In this document: piece after piece, positions 34,289-43,317 of the stretch
Numbering within the stretch: the first letter of the stretch is position 1
Layout of the letters: every line of letters begins with the position of its first letter
Source of the DNA: Saprospiraceae bacterium
GTDB taxonomy: Bacteria; Bacteroidota; Bacteroidia; Chitinophagales; Saprospiraceae
DNA length: 54,410 bases
Direction: 5' to 3'
NCBI GenBank assembly: GCA_029252685.1
Contig: JAQXAY010000081.1
Location: 1-54,410 of the forward strand
The notes under the pieces: model-generated
The model's input: the letters and a program-made list of their open reading frames with translations, nothing else
The model's database searches: none
What the model was told of the DNA's origin: nothing
Translations under genes and position numbers: made by a program

Positions 34289-37200
34289 AAAAAAAACATT
34301 CCAAAAGGCACTTGAGGCACTTAATGAGAAGCAAAAAGAGGCTGTTAGTAAGCTAGATGGACCAATGATATTATTGGCAGGTCCAGGAACTGGGAAAACT
34401 CATGTTCTAGCTGCTCGTGTCGGGCATATATTGAAATCTACTGATACCGGCGCAGAACACATCTTATGTCTTACTTATACAGACGCCGGAGCACACGCCA
34501 TGAGAAGTAGGTTGTTGGAGTGGATAGGTCCCGAAGCACATCGGATCACTATAAGTACATTTCATTCTTTCTGTAATGGTGTCATTCAGGAACATTCTGC
34601 CCTATTTGGTCATTATGATCTGCAACCCGTAACAGAATTAGAACGGATAAAAATTATTCGCTCAATCATTGATGGCTTAGATAAAAACCACCTCCTTCGT
34701 AAGAATAATCTTTATAGATATGTCAATGAAAAAGGACTCTCTGTTCTTTTTAAGCTGATGAAGCAAGAAGGCTGGGATTTTGATTATGTACGAGGTGGAG
34801 TTTATAAATACCTAGATGGACTTAAAAGTAATCCTGAATTTATTTATAAGCGTAAGACAGGAACGTACAAAAAGGGGGACCTTAAACTCGATCGAATAGA
34901 AAAAGAGACGAAAAAGATGGAACGCCTCCTTGCGCTATCCTCATGCTATCCAAGATACATGGAGTTGATGCGTGAAGCCAGGCGGTATGAATATGATGAC
35001 ATGATCCTTTGGGTCTTAAATGCATTCAAGGAAAACAAAGACTTACTAAGTGCTTATCAAGAAAAATATCTCTATTTCTTGGTCGATGAATACCAAGATA
35101 CCAACGGAGCTCAGGAAAAGTTACTACAATTATTGTCTGGATATTGGGAGAAGCCTAACCTCTTTGTAGTTGGGGATGATGACCAAGCAATTTATGAATT
35201 TCAAGGTGCAAAACTTGATAATCTTATCGATCTGTACAAGAGATTCGAAGATAGTATTGATATTATTGCACTCAAGGAGAATTACAGATCTAATCAACAG
35301 ATTCTCGATGCATCCTTTAAGCTGATAGAACACAATGAAGAGCGAGCTGTAAACCTTATTCAATCGGTTGCTCTGGATAAACGGCTTAGTGCAGCTCTTG
35401 AGGATCGGTCTAAGGATGAAGATGCACTTCACGTCCATCGGTATCCAAATACGATACAAGAAAACATCGGTGTTTTTAACCAGATAAAATCCCTGGTTGA
35501 TGGTGGCGTAAATCCTGCAGAGATTGCGGTTATTTATACCCAGCATAAGTACGGTGAGTCCATCCGGATGCTGCTCCAGCAAGAGCAGATTCCCTACCAA
35601 TCTAAACGAAAAATCAATGTCCTTAACGAAGCTAATGTAATTCAGATTAGAACTGAGTTAGAGTTTTTTAATGACCGCCTGAATAGTCCGAGAAAAGCTT
35701 TAGAGCTTTTACCTCGGATTCTTATTCACCCGCATTGGGGGGTTCAAATGGATGATGTTAGGGTATTGATCGGATTGAATAAGAATATTAGTGCTACGGA
35801 TAGCCATACAGCTTATATACGATTGAAGGCCTATATTGTTGACCATCCCGAAGCGTTTGTTCGCCAAGATCTTCTTTTGCAAGCTATTGAAAAGATAGAG
35901 CAGATAGAAGCAGTTTTAAGAGAGGGGCATTTGCTGCGTTTTGTCATGCGTTTTATGCAGCAATCCAATTGGGTGAATTATATACTGGATAGTCCCGAAA
36001 ATCAGTGGGACTTTAATGTATTAAATAGTTTTTGGTCCTTTATAAAAGAAAGCATAGAAGGTAATCCTGCCTTGAATTTAGAAGGGCTACTAGATACGCT
36101 TGAAGAATTAGATTCTAATGGCTTAAGTATTGACTACATAAAGGTTGAATTTGCTGATAATGGAGTTAATTTATTGACAGCTCATGGTGCTAAAGGTCTT
36201 GAGTTTAGTTACGTGTTTTTAATTAACTGTACGGATGATGCTTGGGAAAAATCAAGGCAAGTGGGCGGCTTGTTTTCAATTCCTGCTGAGCTATATCAGC
36301 AAAGTGCAGTTGTTGATTTTGAACGACAGAATGATCAGGTTTATAGAACAGAGGGAAAAAGAAGGCTGTTTTATGTGGCATTGACAAGAGCTAAGCAGAG
36401 AGTTATATTCTCTTATGCTGGGAAAAACCTCAAAGAAAAGAATCAAACTCTAAGCTTGTTCCTTTCGGAGATTGTTGCAGATCAAGGATTGACGATTCTG
36501 GAGAAGCAAGTTGCAAAAGAGGAGATAAATGCATTTGTGATGCAAGAAATGCTTGGCTTTGATCTGCGTCTAAATCGATTATTTGATGCGAATTGGATCA
36601 AGCAACGCATTCAAGAACTCAAGCTTAGTGCAAGTAGCTTAAGGGCTTATCTTGAGTGCAAGCGAACTTTCTTTTTTGAATATATTCTTGGTTTAACTTC
36701 AATCCCAAATGTACATGCAGTTTTTGGCCAGGTGGCCCATGAGACACTAAATCAATTATTGGTATTTGTTGGTGATGAGCAAATAGAAATTAGTGCTAAG
36801 CTTGTGAATAATACATTTGCGAAAGTCGCTGAAAAAAGTCGCTATCTTCTGAATGATAAATCATTTGAGGATTTACTTTCCAAGGGCAACGAGATCCTTC
36901 CTTCGTTTTGGGCTTATACAGCCAAGGGGATTTCAGCGGAATCAAAAGGAGAGTTACCCGTAAAAGCTTATTTAGATAAGATGATTCCGATTTATGGCAA
37001 ACTTGACCGGTTTGATAAAATTGATAATACTTTTAGTCGAATTATTGATTATAAATCGTCTCGAAAAACTTCAAAGCTTAGGGTGGCAAAGTCGGATGAC
37101 TATGGTGGAGTTTATTGGTTTCAAATGCTCTTCTATAAGGTATTGATGGAAGCGTCAAGCCTCATGAAACACGCCAATATCGAACTTAGAATAGAATATC

Positions 37201-37439
37201 TGGACGATTCCAAAAAATCTGAACAAGTTGATTTCGATTCGGACAAACTAGAGTTTTCAATTGACCAGGTCGAATGGATGAGATTACTGATCAAAAATTC
37301 TTATGATGAGATATTGAAAGAAGATTTCAGGGCACGTTGTGAGGACACTAGTTGCAAGTGGTGTAGCTTGAAAGTTAAATCGGAATCTGAAATAAGTATT
37401 TTCGAAAGTCAATTCAAGGACTCCTTTGATGAGTCATGA
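34281..37439 (+). CDS. UvrD/Rep-family DNA helicase fused to a PD-(D/E)XK nuclease with an AddB-like iron-sulfur site
   Basis: This 1052-residue protein starts at GTG 34281, overlapping the regulator gene by 8 bases (GTGAGTAAA). Superfamily 1A helicase motifs are complete: I GPGTGKT (34-40), II VDEYQDTN, III GDDDQAIYEFQGA, V TAHGAKGLEFSYVFL, VI RRLFYVALTRAKQRVIF. The C-terminal third (about 785-1040) is a RecB-type nuclease with LSASSLRAYLECKRTFFF, FGQVAHETL, GKLDRFDK and the catalytic IIDYKSSR. Cysteines C793, C1020, C1025 and C1028 frame the nuclease fold as in AddB and Cas4, so a [4Fe-4S] cluster is likely. Probable role: DNA end processing or recombination repair. No AddA/AddB-type partner gene is adjacent. 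Confidence 0.88.
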   Translation: MSKKKTFQKALEALNEKQKEAVSKLDGPMILLAGPGTGKTHVLAARVGHILKSTDTGAEHILCLTYTDAGAHAMRSRLLEWIGPEAHRITISTFHSFCNGVIQEHSALFGHYDLQPVTELERIKIIRSIIDGLDKNHLLRKNNLYRYVNEKGLSVLFKLMKQEGWDFDYVRGGVYKYLDGLKSNPEFIYKRKTGTYKKGDLKLDRIEKETKKMERLLALSSCYPRYMELMREARRYEYDDMILWVLNAFKENKDLLSAYQEKYLYFLVDEYQDTNGAQEKLLQLLSGYWEKPNLFVVGDDDQAIYEFQGAKLDNLIDLYKRFEDSIDIIALKENYRSNQQILDASFKLIEHNEERAVNLIQSVALDKRLSAALEDRSKDEDALHVHRYPNTIQENIGVFNQIKSLVDGGVNPAEIAVIYTQHKYGESIRMLLQQEQIPYQSKRKINVLNEANVIQIRTELEFFNDRLNSPRKALELLPRILIHPHWGVQMDDVRVLIGLNKNISATDSHTAYIRLKAYIVDHPEAFVRQDLLLQAIEKIEQIEAVLREGHLLRFVMRFMQQSNWVNYILDSPENQWDFNVLNSFWSFIKESIEGNPALNLEGLLDTLEELDSNGLSIDYIKVEFADNGVNLLTAHGAKGLEFSYVFLINCTDDAWEKSRQVGGLFSIPAELYQQSAVVDFERQNDQVYRTEGKRRLFYVALTRAKQRVIFSYAGKNLKEKNQTLSLFLSEIVADQGLTILEKQVAKEEINAFVMQEMLGFDLRLNRLFDANWIKQRIQELKLSASSLRAYLECKRTFFFEYILGLTSIPNVHAVFGQVAHETLNQLLVFVGDEQIEISAKLVNNTFAKVAEKSRYLLNDKSFEDLLSKGNEILPSFWAYTAKGISAESKGELPVKAYLDKMIPIYGKLDRFDKIDNTFSRIIDYKSSRKTSKLRVAKSDDYGGVYWFQMLFYKVLMEASSLMKHANIELRIEYLDDSKKSEQVDFDSDKLEFSIDQVEWMRLLIKNSYDEILKEDFRARCEDTSCKWCSLKVKSESEISIFESQFKDSFDES

Positions 37440-37527
37440 TTCTAGCCTTTTATATTTACCTAACTGTCTCGGAATAATCAATTGCGATGAGCTCTTTTTT
37501 GCAAATTTATTTAGCAAAAACACCCTA

Positions 37528-37551
37528 CAACAAGGTCTTTTGTTGGTTTTT
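37528..37551 (+). terminator. Weak terminator candidate after the helicase gene
   Basis: CAACAA pairs with TTGTTG around a six-base loop, followed by GTTTTTG. The stem is short and AT-rich. The rest of 37440-37711 is AT-rich with no convincing gene; a minus-strand frame of 85 codons there has no recognisable features. Confidence 0.35.
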
Positions 37552-37651
37552 GCGCGGCTTGTTGATAACTTATTGTGATTCAAAGCGAATCCATTGTTTT
37601 TTACCGTGTAAAAAAATACAGCAATAGCTTTTTTTATCGAGATACAAGTAC

Positions 37652-37659
37652 TACCTTTG
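37652..37659 (+). promoter_or_regulatory. Candidate -7 box of the ATP synthase operon
   Basis: TACCTTTG matches TAnnTTTG and lies 53 bases before the atpB ATG. No TTTG box is found at the ideal distance upstream. A ten-A run (37688-37699 region) in the leader just before the start is typical of well-translated Bacteroidota genes. Confidence 0.35.
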
Positions 37660-37711
37660 AGCCGATTTTTAGATAGGTACAAAACGTACAAAAAAAAAAT
37701 TATCGGATCAA

Positions 37712-39061
37712 ATGCGTAAACTTATACTTGGCATCGCGGTTTCTTTCGGTCTAACTTTTGGGCTAACTGCTCAAAACTCTCATGAAGGTCATGATCATGA
37801 CCATGGATCTCACGCACACGAATCAACAGAAGTATCTCACGATGGTCATGATCATGCTGATCAGGCACATCAAAATGATGACCACAGTGGTCATGATGGA
37901 GGGCATCACGATACGTGTGATTGTGGACACCACGATGAAGGACCATATGATGTAACATCAACTGCTTACCACCATATTGGAGATGCGAATGCTTTCCATG
38001 TAGTCGGAGATATTTATATTCCGCTTCCATGTATATTATATGATAATAATGAAGGTTCATTGGATGTGTTTATGTCTAGTAAACTTTCAAGTCAGACTTT
38101 TGGTCTAGATCACGGAAACGGAGATCTTGCTTACAAAGGATATGTTCTTGCTCACGGCGTTATCAAACGTGTGAAGGCGGGACAGGGTTTTCCATTGGAT
38201 CAGGTTGAGGTTTGTATTACAGAGATGGATCACCATCCTGTTGTTTTTTATGAAGGGAATTGTTTTGAATTAGAGGGCGAGACTACTTTTGATGGAGGAT
38301 TGTTTGATGGAGGTGGTTTTGATATTGCTTCTACGACAACTTCATTCATGGATTTTTCGATTTCTAAGAAAGTGGTTTCTATGATTTTGGTTTTTGTTCT
38401 TATGTTATGGGTGTTCTTGTCTATAGCTAAGTCTTACAAAGCCAGAAGAGGTATGGCACCTAAGGGCATACAGAGTTTGATTGAGCCAATAATAGCTATG
38501 ATCATCTCCGATGTTGCTAAGCCTTTCATAGGCAAGAATTATGAGCGATTTATGCCATTTTTACTTTCACTTTTCTTCTTTATCCTAGGTTTGAATTTGT
38601 TGGGCCAGATCCCATTCTTCCCAGGTAGTAGTAACGTGACGGGTAACTTAGGATTTACTTTAGTATTGGCTGTTTTCACATTTTTTGTGGTAAATATAAA
38701 TGGAAATAAGGATTACTGGAAGCATGTATTTGTTATGCCAGGAGTTCCTAAGTGGGTACTTTTGATACTTACGCCGGTTGAGATTCTTGGTTTATTCATT
38801 AAACCATTTACACTTATGCTTCGTTTGTTTGCAAACATTACTGCTGGACACATTGTAATCATCTCCTTTGTGAGTTTGATCTTTATTCTAGGAGAGAGTG
38901 GTGCGAATCTTGCGGGTGCGGGTGCTGGTATTGGTGCTTCGATTCCATTGACGATGTTCATGATGGCCATTGAATTGTTGGTAGCGTTTTTACAAGCATT
39001 TGTATTTACTCTACTTACTGCTTCTTATATTGGAGCTGCGGTTCAGGAACATCATCATTAA
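37712..39061 (+). CDS. atpB: ATP synthase F0 subunit a with exported histidine-rich N-terminal extension
   Basis: Subunit a forms the proton half-channels against the c-ring. The 449-residue protein is nearly twice the usual size. It starts with a signal peptide (predicted cleavage LTA20|Q21), then residues 24-74 hold 16 histidines with Asp, Gly and two Cys (GHDHDHGSHAH, GHHDTCDCGHHDE). A periplasmic domain follows to about residue 215, containing FHVVGDIYIPLPCILY, which is common in Bacteroidota AtpB. The standard membrane part starts near 220 and carries the essential arginine R371 in LMLRLFANITAGH. The protein ends in EHHH. It is the first gene of atpBEFHAG. The His-rich part looks like a metal-binding sequence; no role is known to me. 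Confidence 0.93.
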   Translation: MRKLILGIAVSFGLTFGLTAQNSHEGHDHDHGSHAHESTEVSHDGHDHADQAHQNDDHSGHDGGHHDTCDCGHHDEGPYDVTSTAYHHIGDANAFHVVGDIYIPLPCILYDNNEGSLDVFMSSKLSSQTFGLDHGNGDLAYKGYVLAHGVIKRVKAGQGFPLDQVEVCITEMDHHPVVFYEGNCFELEGETTFDGGLFDGGGFDIASTTTSFMDFSISKKVVSMILVFVLMLWVFLSIAKSYKARRGMAPKGIQSLIEPIIAMIISDVAKPFIGKNYERFMPFLLSLFFFILGLNLLGQIPFFPGSSNVTGNLGFTLVLAVFTFFVVNINGNKDYWKHVFVMPGVPKWVLLILTPVEILGLFIKPFTLMLRLFANITAGHIVIISFVSLIFILGESGANLAGAGAGIGASIPLTMFMMAIELLVAFLQAFVFTLLTASYIGAAVQEHHH

Positions 39062-39307
<246 letters not shown>

Positions 39308-39321
39308 TCAAAAATGAAGAT

Positions 39322-39354
39322 TTCTCACGGTCAAGGGTTGCTTGATCGTGAGAA
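39322..39354 (+). other. Strong intercistronic hairpin between atpE and atpF
   Basis: TTCTCACGGTCAAG pairs over 14 bp (one G-U) with CTTGATCGTGAGAA around a GGTTG loop. A CTTTTT run follows nine bases later. It lies 14 bases after the atpE stop, inside the operon. It may stabilise the upstream message or terminate part of the transcripts. Confidence 0.8.
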
Positions 39355-39400
39355 TCATACTTTTTAAAATAGAGTTCAACTTTTAGACATAATTAATACC

Positions 39401-39919
39401 ATGTTTGATATTTTATTTTTAGCAGATTTTTCAGTGATTAAGCCTGAGCCAGGTTTAATCGTATGGACTACGATTATTTTCGTACTATTCTGGGTTTTGA
39501 TCGGTAAATTCGGTTTTAAGCCAATTTCAAACGCACTTAAGGAGCGTGAGGATGATATCCAATCTGCACTAGACGAAGCTAAGAAGGCTAGAGAAGAGAT
39601 GTCTAATCTAAAGGCTGAGAATGATAAGTTATTGGCTAAAGCTCAAGAGGAGCGTTCAATGATTATCAAAGAGGCTAAAGATTCAAAGGCAGCTATTATT
39701 TCTGAAGCAAAAGATAAAGCTTCAGCAGAAGCAAAAAGAATTGTTGAAACTGCTAAAGTTGAGATTGAAAATCAACGCAAAGCGGCAATGGTTGAATTGA
39801 AAAATCAACTTGGGACTATCGCTTTAGATATCGCAGAGCAAGTGATCAAGAAAGAGTTAAAAGGAGACAAGGCGCAGGAAGCGTTTGCTAACAGCCTTGT
39901 TGACGATATGAAACTGTAA
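39401..39919 (+). CDS. atpF: ATP synthase F0 subunit b
   Basis: Subunit b is the peripheral stalk that holds F1 static against subunit a. The 172-residue protein has one N-terminal membrane helix (about residues 17-37, LIVWTTIIFVLFWVLIGKFG) and then a long, highly charged Ala/Glu/Lys helix (KAREEMSNLKAENDKLL and onward) that dimerises as a right-handed coiled coil. Length and pattern are normal. It lies 93 bases after atpE, with the hairpin in between, and 43 bases before atpH. Confidence 0.93.
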   Translation: MFDILFLADFSVIKPEPGLIVWTTIIFVLFWVLIGKFGFKPISNALKEREDDIQSALDEAKKAREEMSNLKAENDKLLAKAQEERSMIIKEAKDSKAAIISEAKDKASAEAKRIVETAKVEIENQRKAAMVELKNQLGTIALDIAEQVIKKELKGDKAQEAFANSLVDDMKL

Positions 39920-39962
39920 GGATCACATTCAATAAGAGCAAATAGACTTAAAGTCAAAAGAT

Positions 39963-40532
39963 ATGTCAGTTTTAAGAATTGCATCAAGATATGCAAAGTC
40001 AATAGTTGACTTAGCATCAGAAAGAAATAAGCTAGATAGAATCAAGCAAGATGTTGATACTTTCTATTCTGCAGTTGAAAACAGAGAATTCTTCCTTATG
40101 TTGAAGAGTCCTATTATCAATTCTGAGAAGAAGTGGTCCATCTGTAAGGCTATCTTTGAGAAGTCTTTTGATGAGTTAACGATGAACTTTTTTCAGATCT
40201 TAGTTCGTAAAGGACGTGAGCAGTATTTGCCAGAGATCATGAACGAGTTTATGGTTCAGTACAGACTAATTAATAAGATTTCAACTGTACACTTGACAAC
40301 TGCAAGTGCTTTGTCAGATGCAGCAGTAGAATCTATCAAGGCTAAACTGACATCTGCTGGTGTAGCAGAATCAAATATTGACTTGAATTTGGTGGTTGAT
40401 CCAGAGGTTATAGGTGGTTTCAAGATTGAGACTTCAGATAAGCTTTACGATGCTACAATCGCTAAGAAGCTAGATAATTTAAGAAAGGAGTTTAAAGGAA
40501 ATATTTTTGTTTCCAAGATTATCTCCAAGTAA
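39963..40532 (+). CDS. atpH: ATP synthase F1 subunit delta
   Basis: Delta joins the top of F1 to the b-subunit stalk. The 189-residue protein has the helical N-terminal domain (RIASRYAKSIVDLASERNKLD, a family signature) and the C-terminal domain with VDPEVIGGFKIETSDKLYDATIAKKLDNLRKEF, which is highly typical. It lies between atpF and atpA with gaps of 43 and 38 bases. Confidence 0.94.
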   Translation: MSVLRIASRYAKSIVDLASERNKLDRIKQDVDTFYSAVENREFFLMLKSPIINSEKKWSICKAIFEKSFDELTMNFFQILVRKGREQYLPEIMNEFMVQYRLINKISTVHLTTASALSDAAVESIKAKLTSAGVAESNIDLNLVVDPEVIGGFKIETSDKLYDATIAKKLDNLRKEFKGNIFVSKIISK

Positions 40533-40570
40533 TTTGAATAATTTTCAGTCGAATTATAAAACATTAGACA

Positions 40571-42175
40571 ATGGTTGATGTTAAACCCGATGAGATTTCA
40601 GCAATCTTGAAACAACAACTTGCTGGAGCGAGCTCAGCAGCTGAGCTCGAAGAAGTAGGAACAGTACTTCAAGTAGGTGATGGTATTGCACGTGTATACG
40701 GATTGACGGCAGCGCAAGCTGGTGAGTTGGTTAAATTCGAAACAGGTGTTGAGGCTATCGTCCTAAACCTAGAGGAAGACAACGTAGGTGTTGTACTTCT
40801 TGGTTCTGGTGAAGGTATCAAAGAAGGATCTAAAGTACGTTGTACAGGAAAGATTGCTTCTATCGATGTTGGTGAAGGCATGATTGGTCGTGTTGTGAAC
40901 CCACTAGGACAGCCTATTGATGGTAAAGGTGAAATCACTGGCACGAAATATTCTATGCCTATCGAGCGTAAAGCTCCAGGTGTAATTTATCGTGAGCCAG
41001 TAGCTGAACCACTTCAAACTGGTATTAAATCTATCGATTCCATGATTCCGATTGGTCGTGGTCAGCGTGAGTTGATCATTGGTGACCGTCAGACTGGTAA
41101 GACAGCAATTGCTATCGATACTATTCTTAACCAACGTGAGTTCTACGACAAAGGTGAACCTGTATACTGTATTTACGTTGCTTCTGGTCAGAAGTCTTCT
41201 ACAGTTGCAAACGTAGCTGGTATTCTTGAGGAAAAAGGTGCTATGGCTTATACAACTATTGTATCTGCTTCTGCTGCCGATCCTGCTCCACTTCAGTTCT
41301 ATGCTCCATTCGCTGGTGCTGCAATTGGGGAGTTCTTCCGTGATACTGGTCGTCCTGCATTGATCATTTATGATGATTTATCAAAGCAGGCAGTAGCATA
41401 CCGTGAGGTATCTCTATTGCTTCGTCGTCCTCCAGGTCGTGAAGCATATCCTGGTGATGTATTCTATCTACACTCTCGTCTTCTTGAGCGTGCTGCGAAG
41501 GTGATCAACAATGATGACATAGCAAGAGAGATGAATGATCTTCCGGATTCTCTAAAGAATGCAAAAGACGCTGACGGTAACTCAATAGTGAAAGGTGGCG
41601 GTTCATTAACTGCTCTTCCAATCATTGAAACACAAGCGGGTGACGTTTCAGCATATATTCCAACAAACGTGATCTCTATTACAGATGGTCAGATCTTCTT
41701 GGAGTCAAACCTATTTAACGCAGGTGTACGTCCAGCGATTAACGTGGGTATCTCTGTATCTCGTGTAGGTGGTTCTGCTCAGATTAAGTCGATGAAAAAA
41801 GTATCTGGTACTTTGAAACTTGATCAAGCACAATACCGCGAGCTAGAGGCCTTCGCTAAATTTGGTTCCGACCTTGATGCTGCGACTCAAATGGTTATTG
41901 AGAAAGGTAAGCGTAACGTTGAAATCCTTAAACAACCTCAGTATTCTCCACTTTCAGTAGAGAAGCAGGTAGCAATTATCTACCTAGGTACTAAAGGTTT
42001 GTTGAAAGATGTTCCTGTTAACAAAGTAAAGGAATTCGAATCAGTATTCCTTTCAACTCTTGAGCAACGTGATCCAGCAGTGTTGGATATGTTCAGAGCT
42101 GGAAAACTGAATAAAGAAGACCTGGACAAGATTACAGCACTAGCAAACGAATTGTCAGCTCCTTACAGAGTTTAA
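40571..42175 (+). CDS. atpA: ATP synthase F1 subunit alpha
   Basis: Alpha alternates with beta in the F1 head and binds non-catalytic nucleotide. The 534-residue protein shows the N-terminal beta-barrel domain ([11 protein letters not shown]), Walker A GDRQTGKT (171-178), [23 protein letters not shown], and the arginine-finger segment [13 protein letters not shown] short insertion ([22 protein letters not shown]) sits between the PGREAYPGD and ISITDGQ regions, as in other Bacteroidota. It is followed by two tandem hairpins before atpG. The beta and epsilon genes (atpD, atpC) are not here, the usual split in this phylum. Confidence 0.97.
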   Translation: MVDVKPDEISAILKQQLAGASSAAELEEVGTVLQVGDGIARVYGLTAAQAGELVKFETGVEAIVLNLEEDNVGVVLLGSGEGIKEGSKVRCTGKIASIDVGEGMIGRVVNPLGQPIDGKGEITGTKYSMPIERKAPGVIYREPVAEPLQTGIKSIDSMIPIGRGQRELIIGDRQTGKTAIAIDTILNQREFYDKGEPVYCIYVASGQKSSTVANVAGILEEKGAMAYTTIVSASAADPAPLQFYAPFAGAAIGEFFRDTGRPALIIYDDLSKQAVAYREVSLLLRRPPGREAYPGDVFYLHSRLLERAAKVINNDDIAREMNDLPDSLKNAKDADGNSIVKGGGSLTALPIIETQAGDVSAYIPTNVISITDGQIFLESNLFNAGVRPAINVGISVSRVGGSAQIKSMKKVSGTLKLDQAQYRELEAFAKFGSDLDAATQMVIEKGKRNVEILKQPQYSPLSVEKQVAIIYLGTKGLLKDVPVNKVKEFESVFLSTLEQRDPAVLDMFRAGKLNKEDLDKITALANELSAPYRV

Positions 42176-42192
42176 TTCATATAATAATATAA

Positions 42193-42234
42193 ATCCCCAC
42201 TTTTAGGAGTGGGGATCTTCTAGACCTCTAGAAG
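42193..42234 (+). other. Two tandem intercistronic hairpins between atpA and atpG
   Basis: Hairpin 1 pairs ATCCCCACT (42193-42201) with AGTGGGGAT (42208-42216). Hairpin 2 pairs CTTCTAG (42217-42223) with CTAGAAG (42228-42234) and starts on the very next base. No T run follows, so they look like message-processing or stability elements and not terminators. Confidence 0.75.
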
Positions 42235-42276
42235 GTTAATAGTTTACTGCTACTAATTATAGTAAAGCATTAAAAG

Positions 42277-43173
42277 ATGGCTAATTTAAAAGAAGTACGC
42301 GAAAGGATTACGTCTGTTAAGAATACTCAACAGATTACAAAAGCAATGAAAATGGTTTCTGCTGCCAAGCTCAGAAGAGCTCAGCAGGCTATTACTCAAA
42401 TGCGTCCTTACGCAAACAAATTAAACGAAATCCTTAAAAATATCCTATCTAATTTAGATGGTGATGTTGCCTCTGCTTTCGGAGAGGAAAGAATGGCGAA
42501 CAAGGTTTGTATGGTTGTTGTGACTTCTAGTAGAGGTCTTTGTGGTGGTTTTAATACAAATATTGTTAAAGCAGCTACTAAAAAGATTAATTCCCAGTAT
42601 AAGAGCCAACTTGAATCAGGTAACCTTGATATCATATTCATTGGTAAAAAGGGATTTGATAGCATGAAGCGCTTATTTCCTCAGGCTAACTTCAATACAG
42701 ATAATCTTGAACTTTTCGGAGATCTTTCTTTCGATAATGTTTCAGCGGTTTCTCAATTGCTTATGGATAAGTTTGAAGCCAAAGTTTACGACAGAATTGA
42801 TGTCGCTTACGCTAGCTTCAAGAATGCAGCGCTTCAGGAGCATGAATGTGTTCAGTTTCTTCCAGTTGAAAAAGTTGAAGCTGTTGCGGATGATTCAAGC
42901 AAGATAAAATCTGATTACATTTTTGAGCCTAGTACTTCTGAATTGTTGGACTATTTAGTGCCTTCAATTCTTCAGACAACTTTCCAAAAGTTCTTGCTAG
43001 ATACCCACGCTTCAGAGCATGGTGCACGTATGACTGCAATGGATAATGCGACTGAAAATGCACAGGAATTATTGCAAGATCTTAAGATTTCATACAATAA
43101 AGCCCGTCAGGAAGCTATTACAAGGGAGCTTTCAGAGATTGTGGGTGGTGCAGCTGCTTTAGAATCTGCATAA
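42277..43173 (+). CDS. atpG: ATP synthase F1 subunit gamma
   Basis: Gamma is the rotating central shaft. The 298-residue protein has the N-terminal helix with QITKAMKMVSAAKLRRAQQAI, the Rossmann-like middle with VVTSSRGLCGGFNTNIVKAA, and the C-terminal helix with HGARMTAMDNATENAQELLQDL, all diagnostic. It is the last gene of the operon and is followed by a strong terminator. Confidence 0.96.
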   Translation: MANLKEVRERITSVKNTQQITKAMKMVSAAKLRRAQQAITQMRPYANKLNEILKNILSNLDGDVASAFGEERMANKVCMVVVTSSRGLCGGFNTNIVKAATKKINSQYKSQLESGNLDIIFIGKKGFDSMKRLFPQANFNTDNLELFGDLSFDNVSAVSQLLMDKFEAKVYDRIDVAYASFKNAALQEHECVQFLPVEKVEAVADDSSKIKSDYIFEPSTSELLDYLVPSILQTTFQKFLLDTHASEHGARMTAMDNATENAQELLQDLKISYNKARQEAITRELSEIVGGAAALESA

Positions 43174-43194
43174 AATAAGAAATATATATAGCTA

Positions 43195-43233
43195 AAAAGG
43201 CTGACCATTATTTGGTCAGCCTTTTGCTTTTTA
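43195..43233 (+). terminator. Terminator of the ATP synthase operon
   Basis: AAAAGGCTGACC (43195-43206) pairs with GGTCAGCCTTTT (43214-43225) around a 7-base loop; the T-rich tail GCTTTTTAT follows. Confidence 0.93.
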
Positions 43234-43317
43234 TATCTATCGTACTTGCTTTTATATCAGCTTGTTTGATATTGCTTTGTCAAGAATGTATCTTTATATA
43301 AACAATAATTCATTAGA

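Noticed and set aside
34287-34296. Ten-A run near the start of the helicase gene as a second slippage site
   Set aside because: It encodes Lys codons directly after the GTG start, and no short alternative product of interest results; such runs are common near starts in AT-rich Bacteroidota.
35130-35600. 156-codon minus-strand frame
   Set aside because: Antisense to helicase motifs III onward; no independent evidence.
37434-37691. 85-codon minus-strand frame in the gap before atpB
   Set aside because: Overlaps the helicase end and the likely atp promoter region, has no family resemblance and basic/Ser-rich chance composition.
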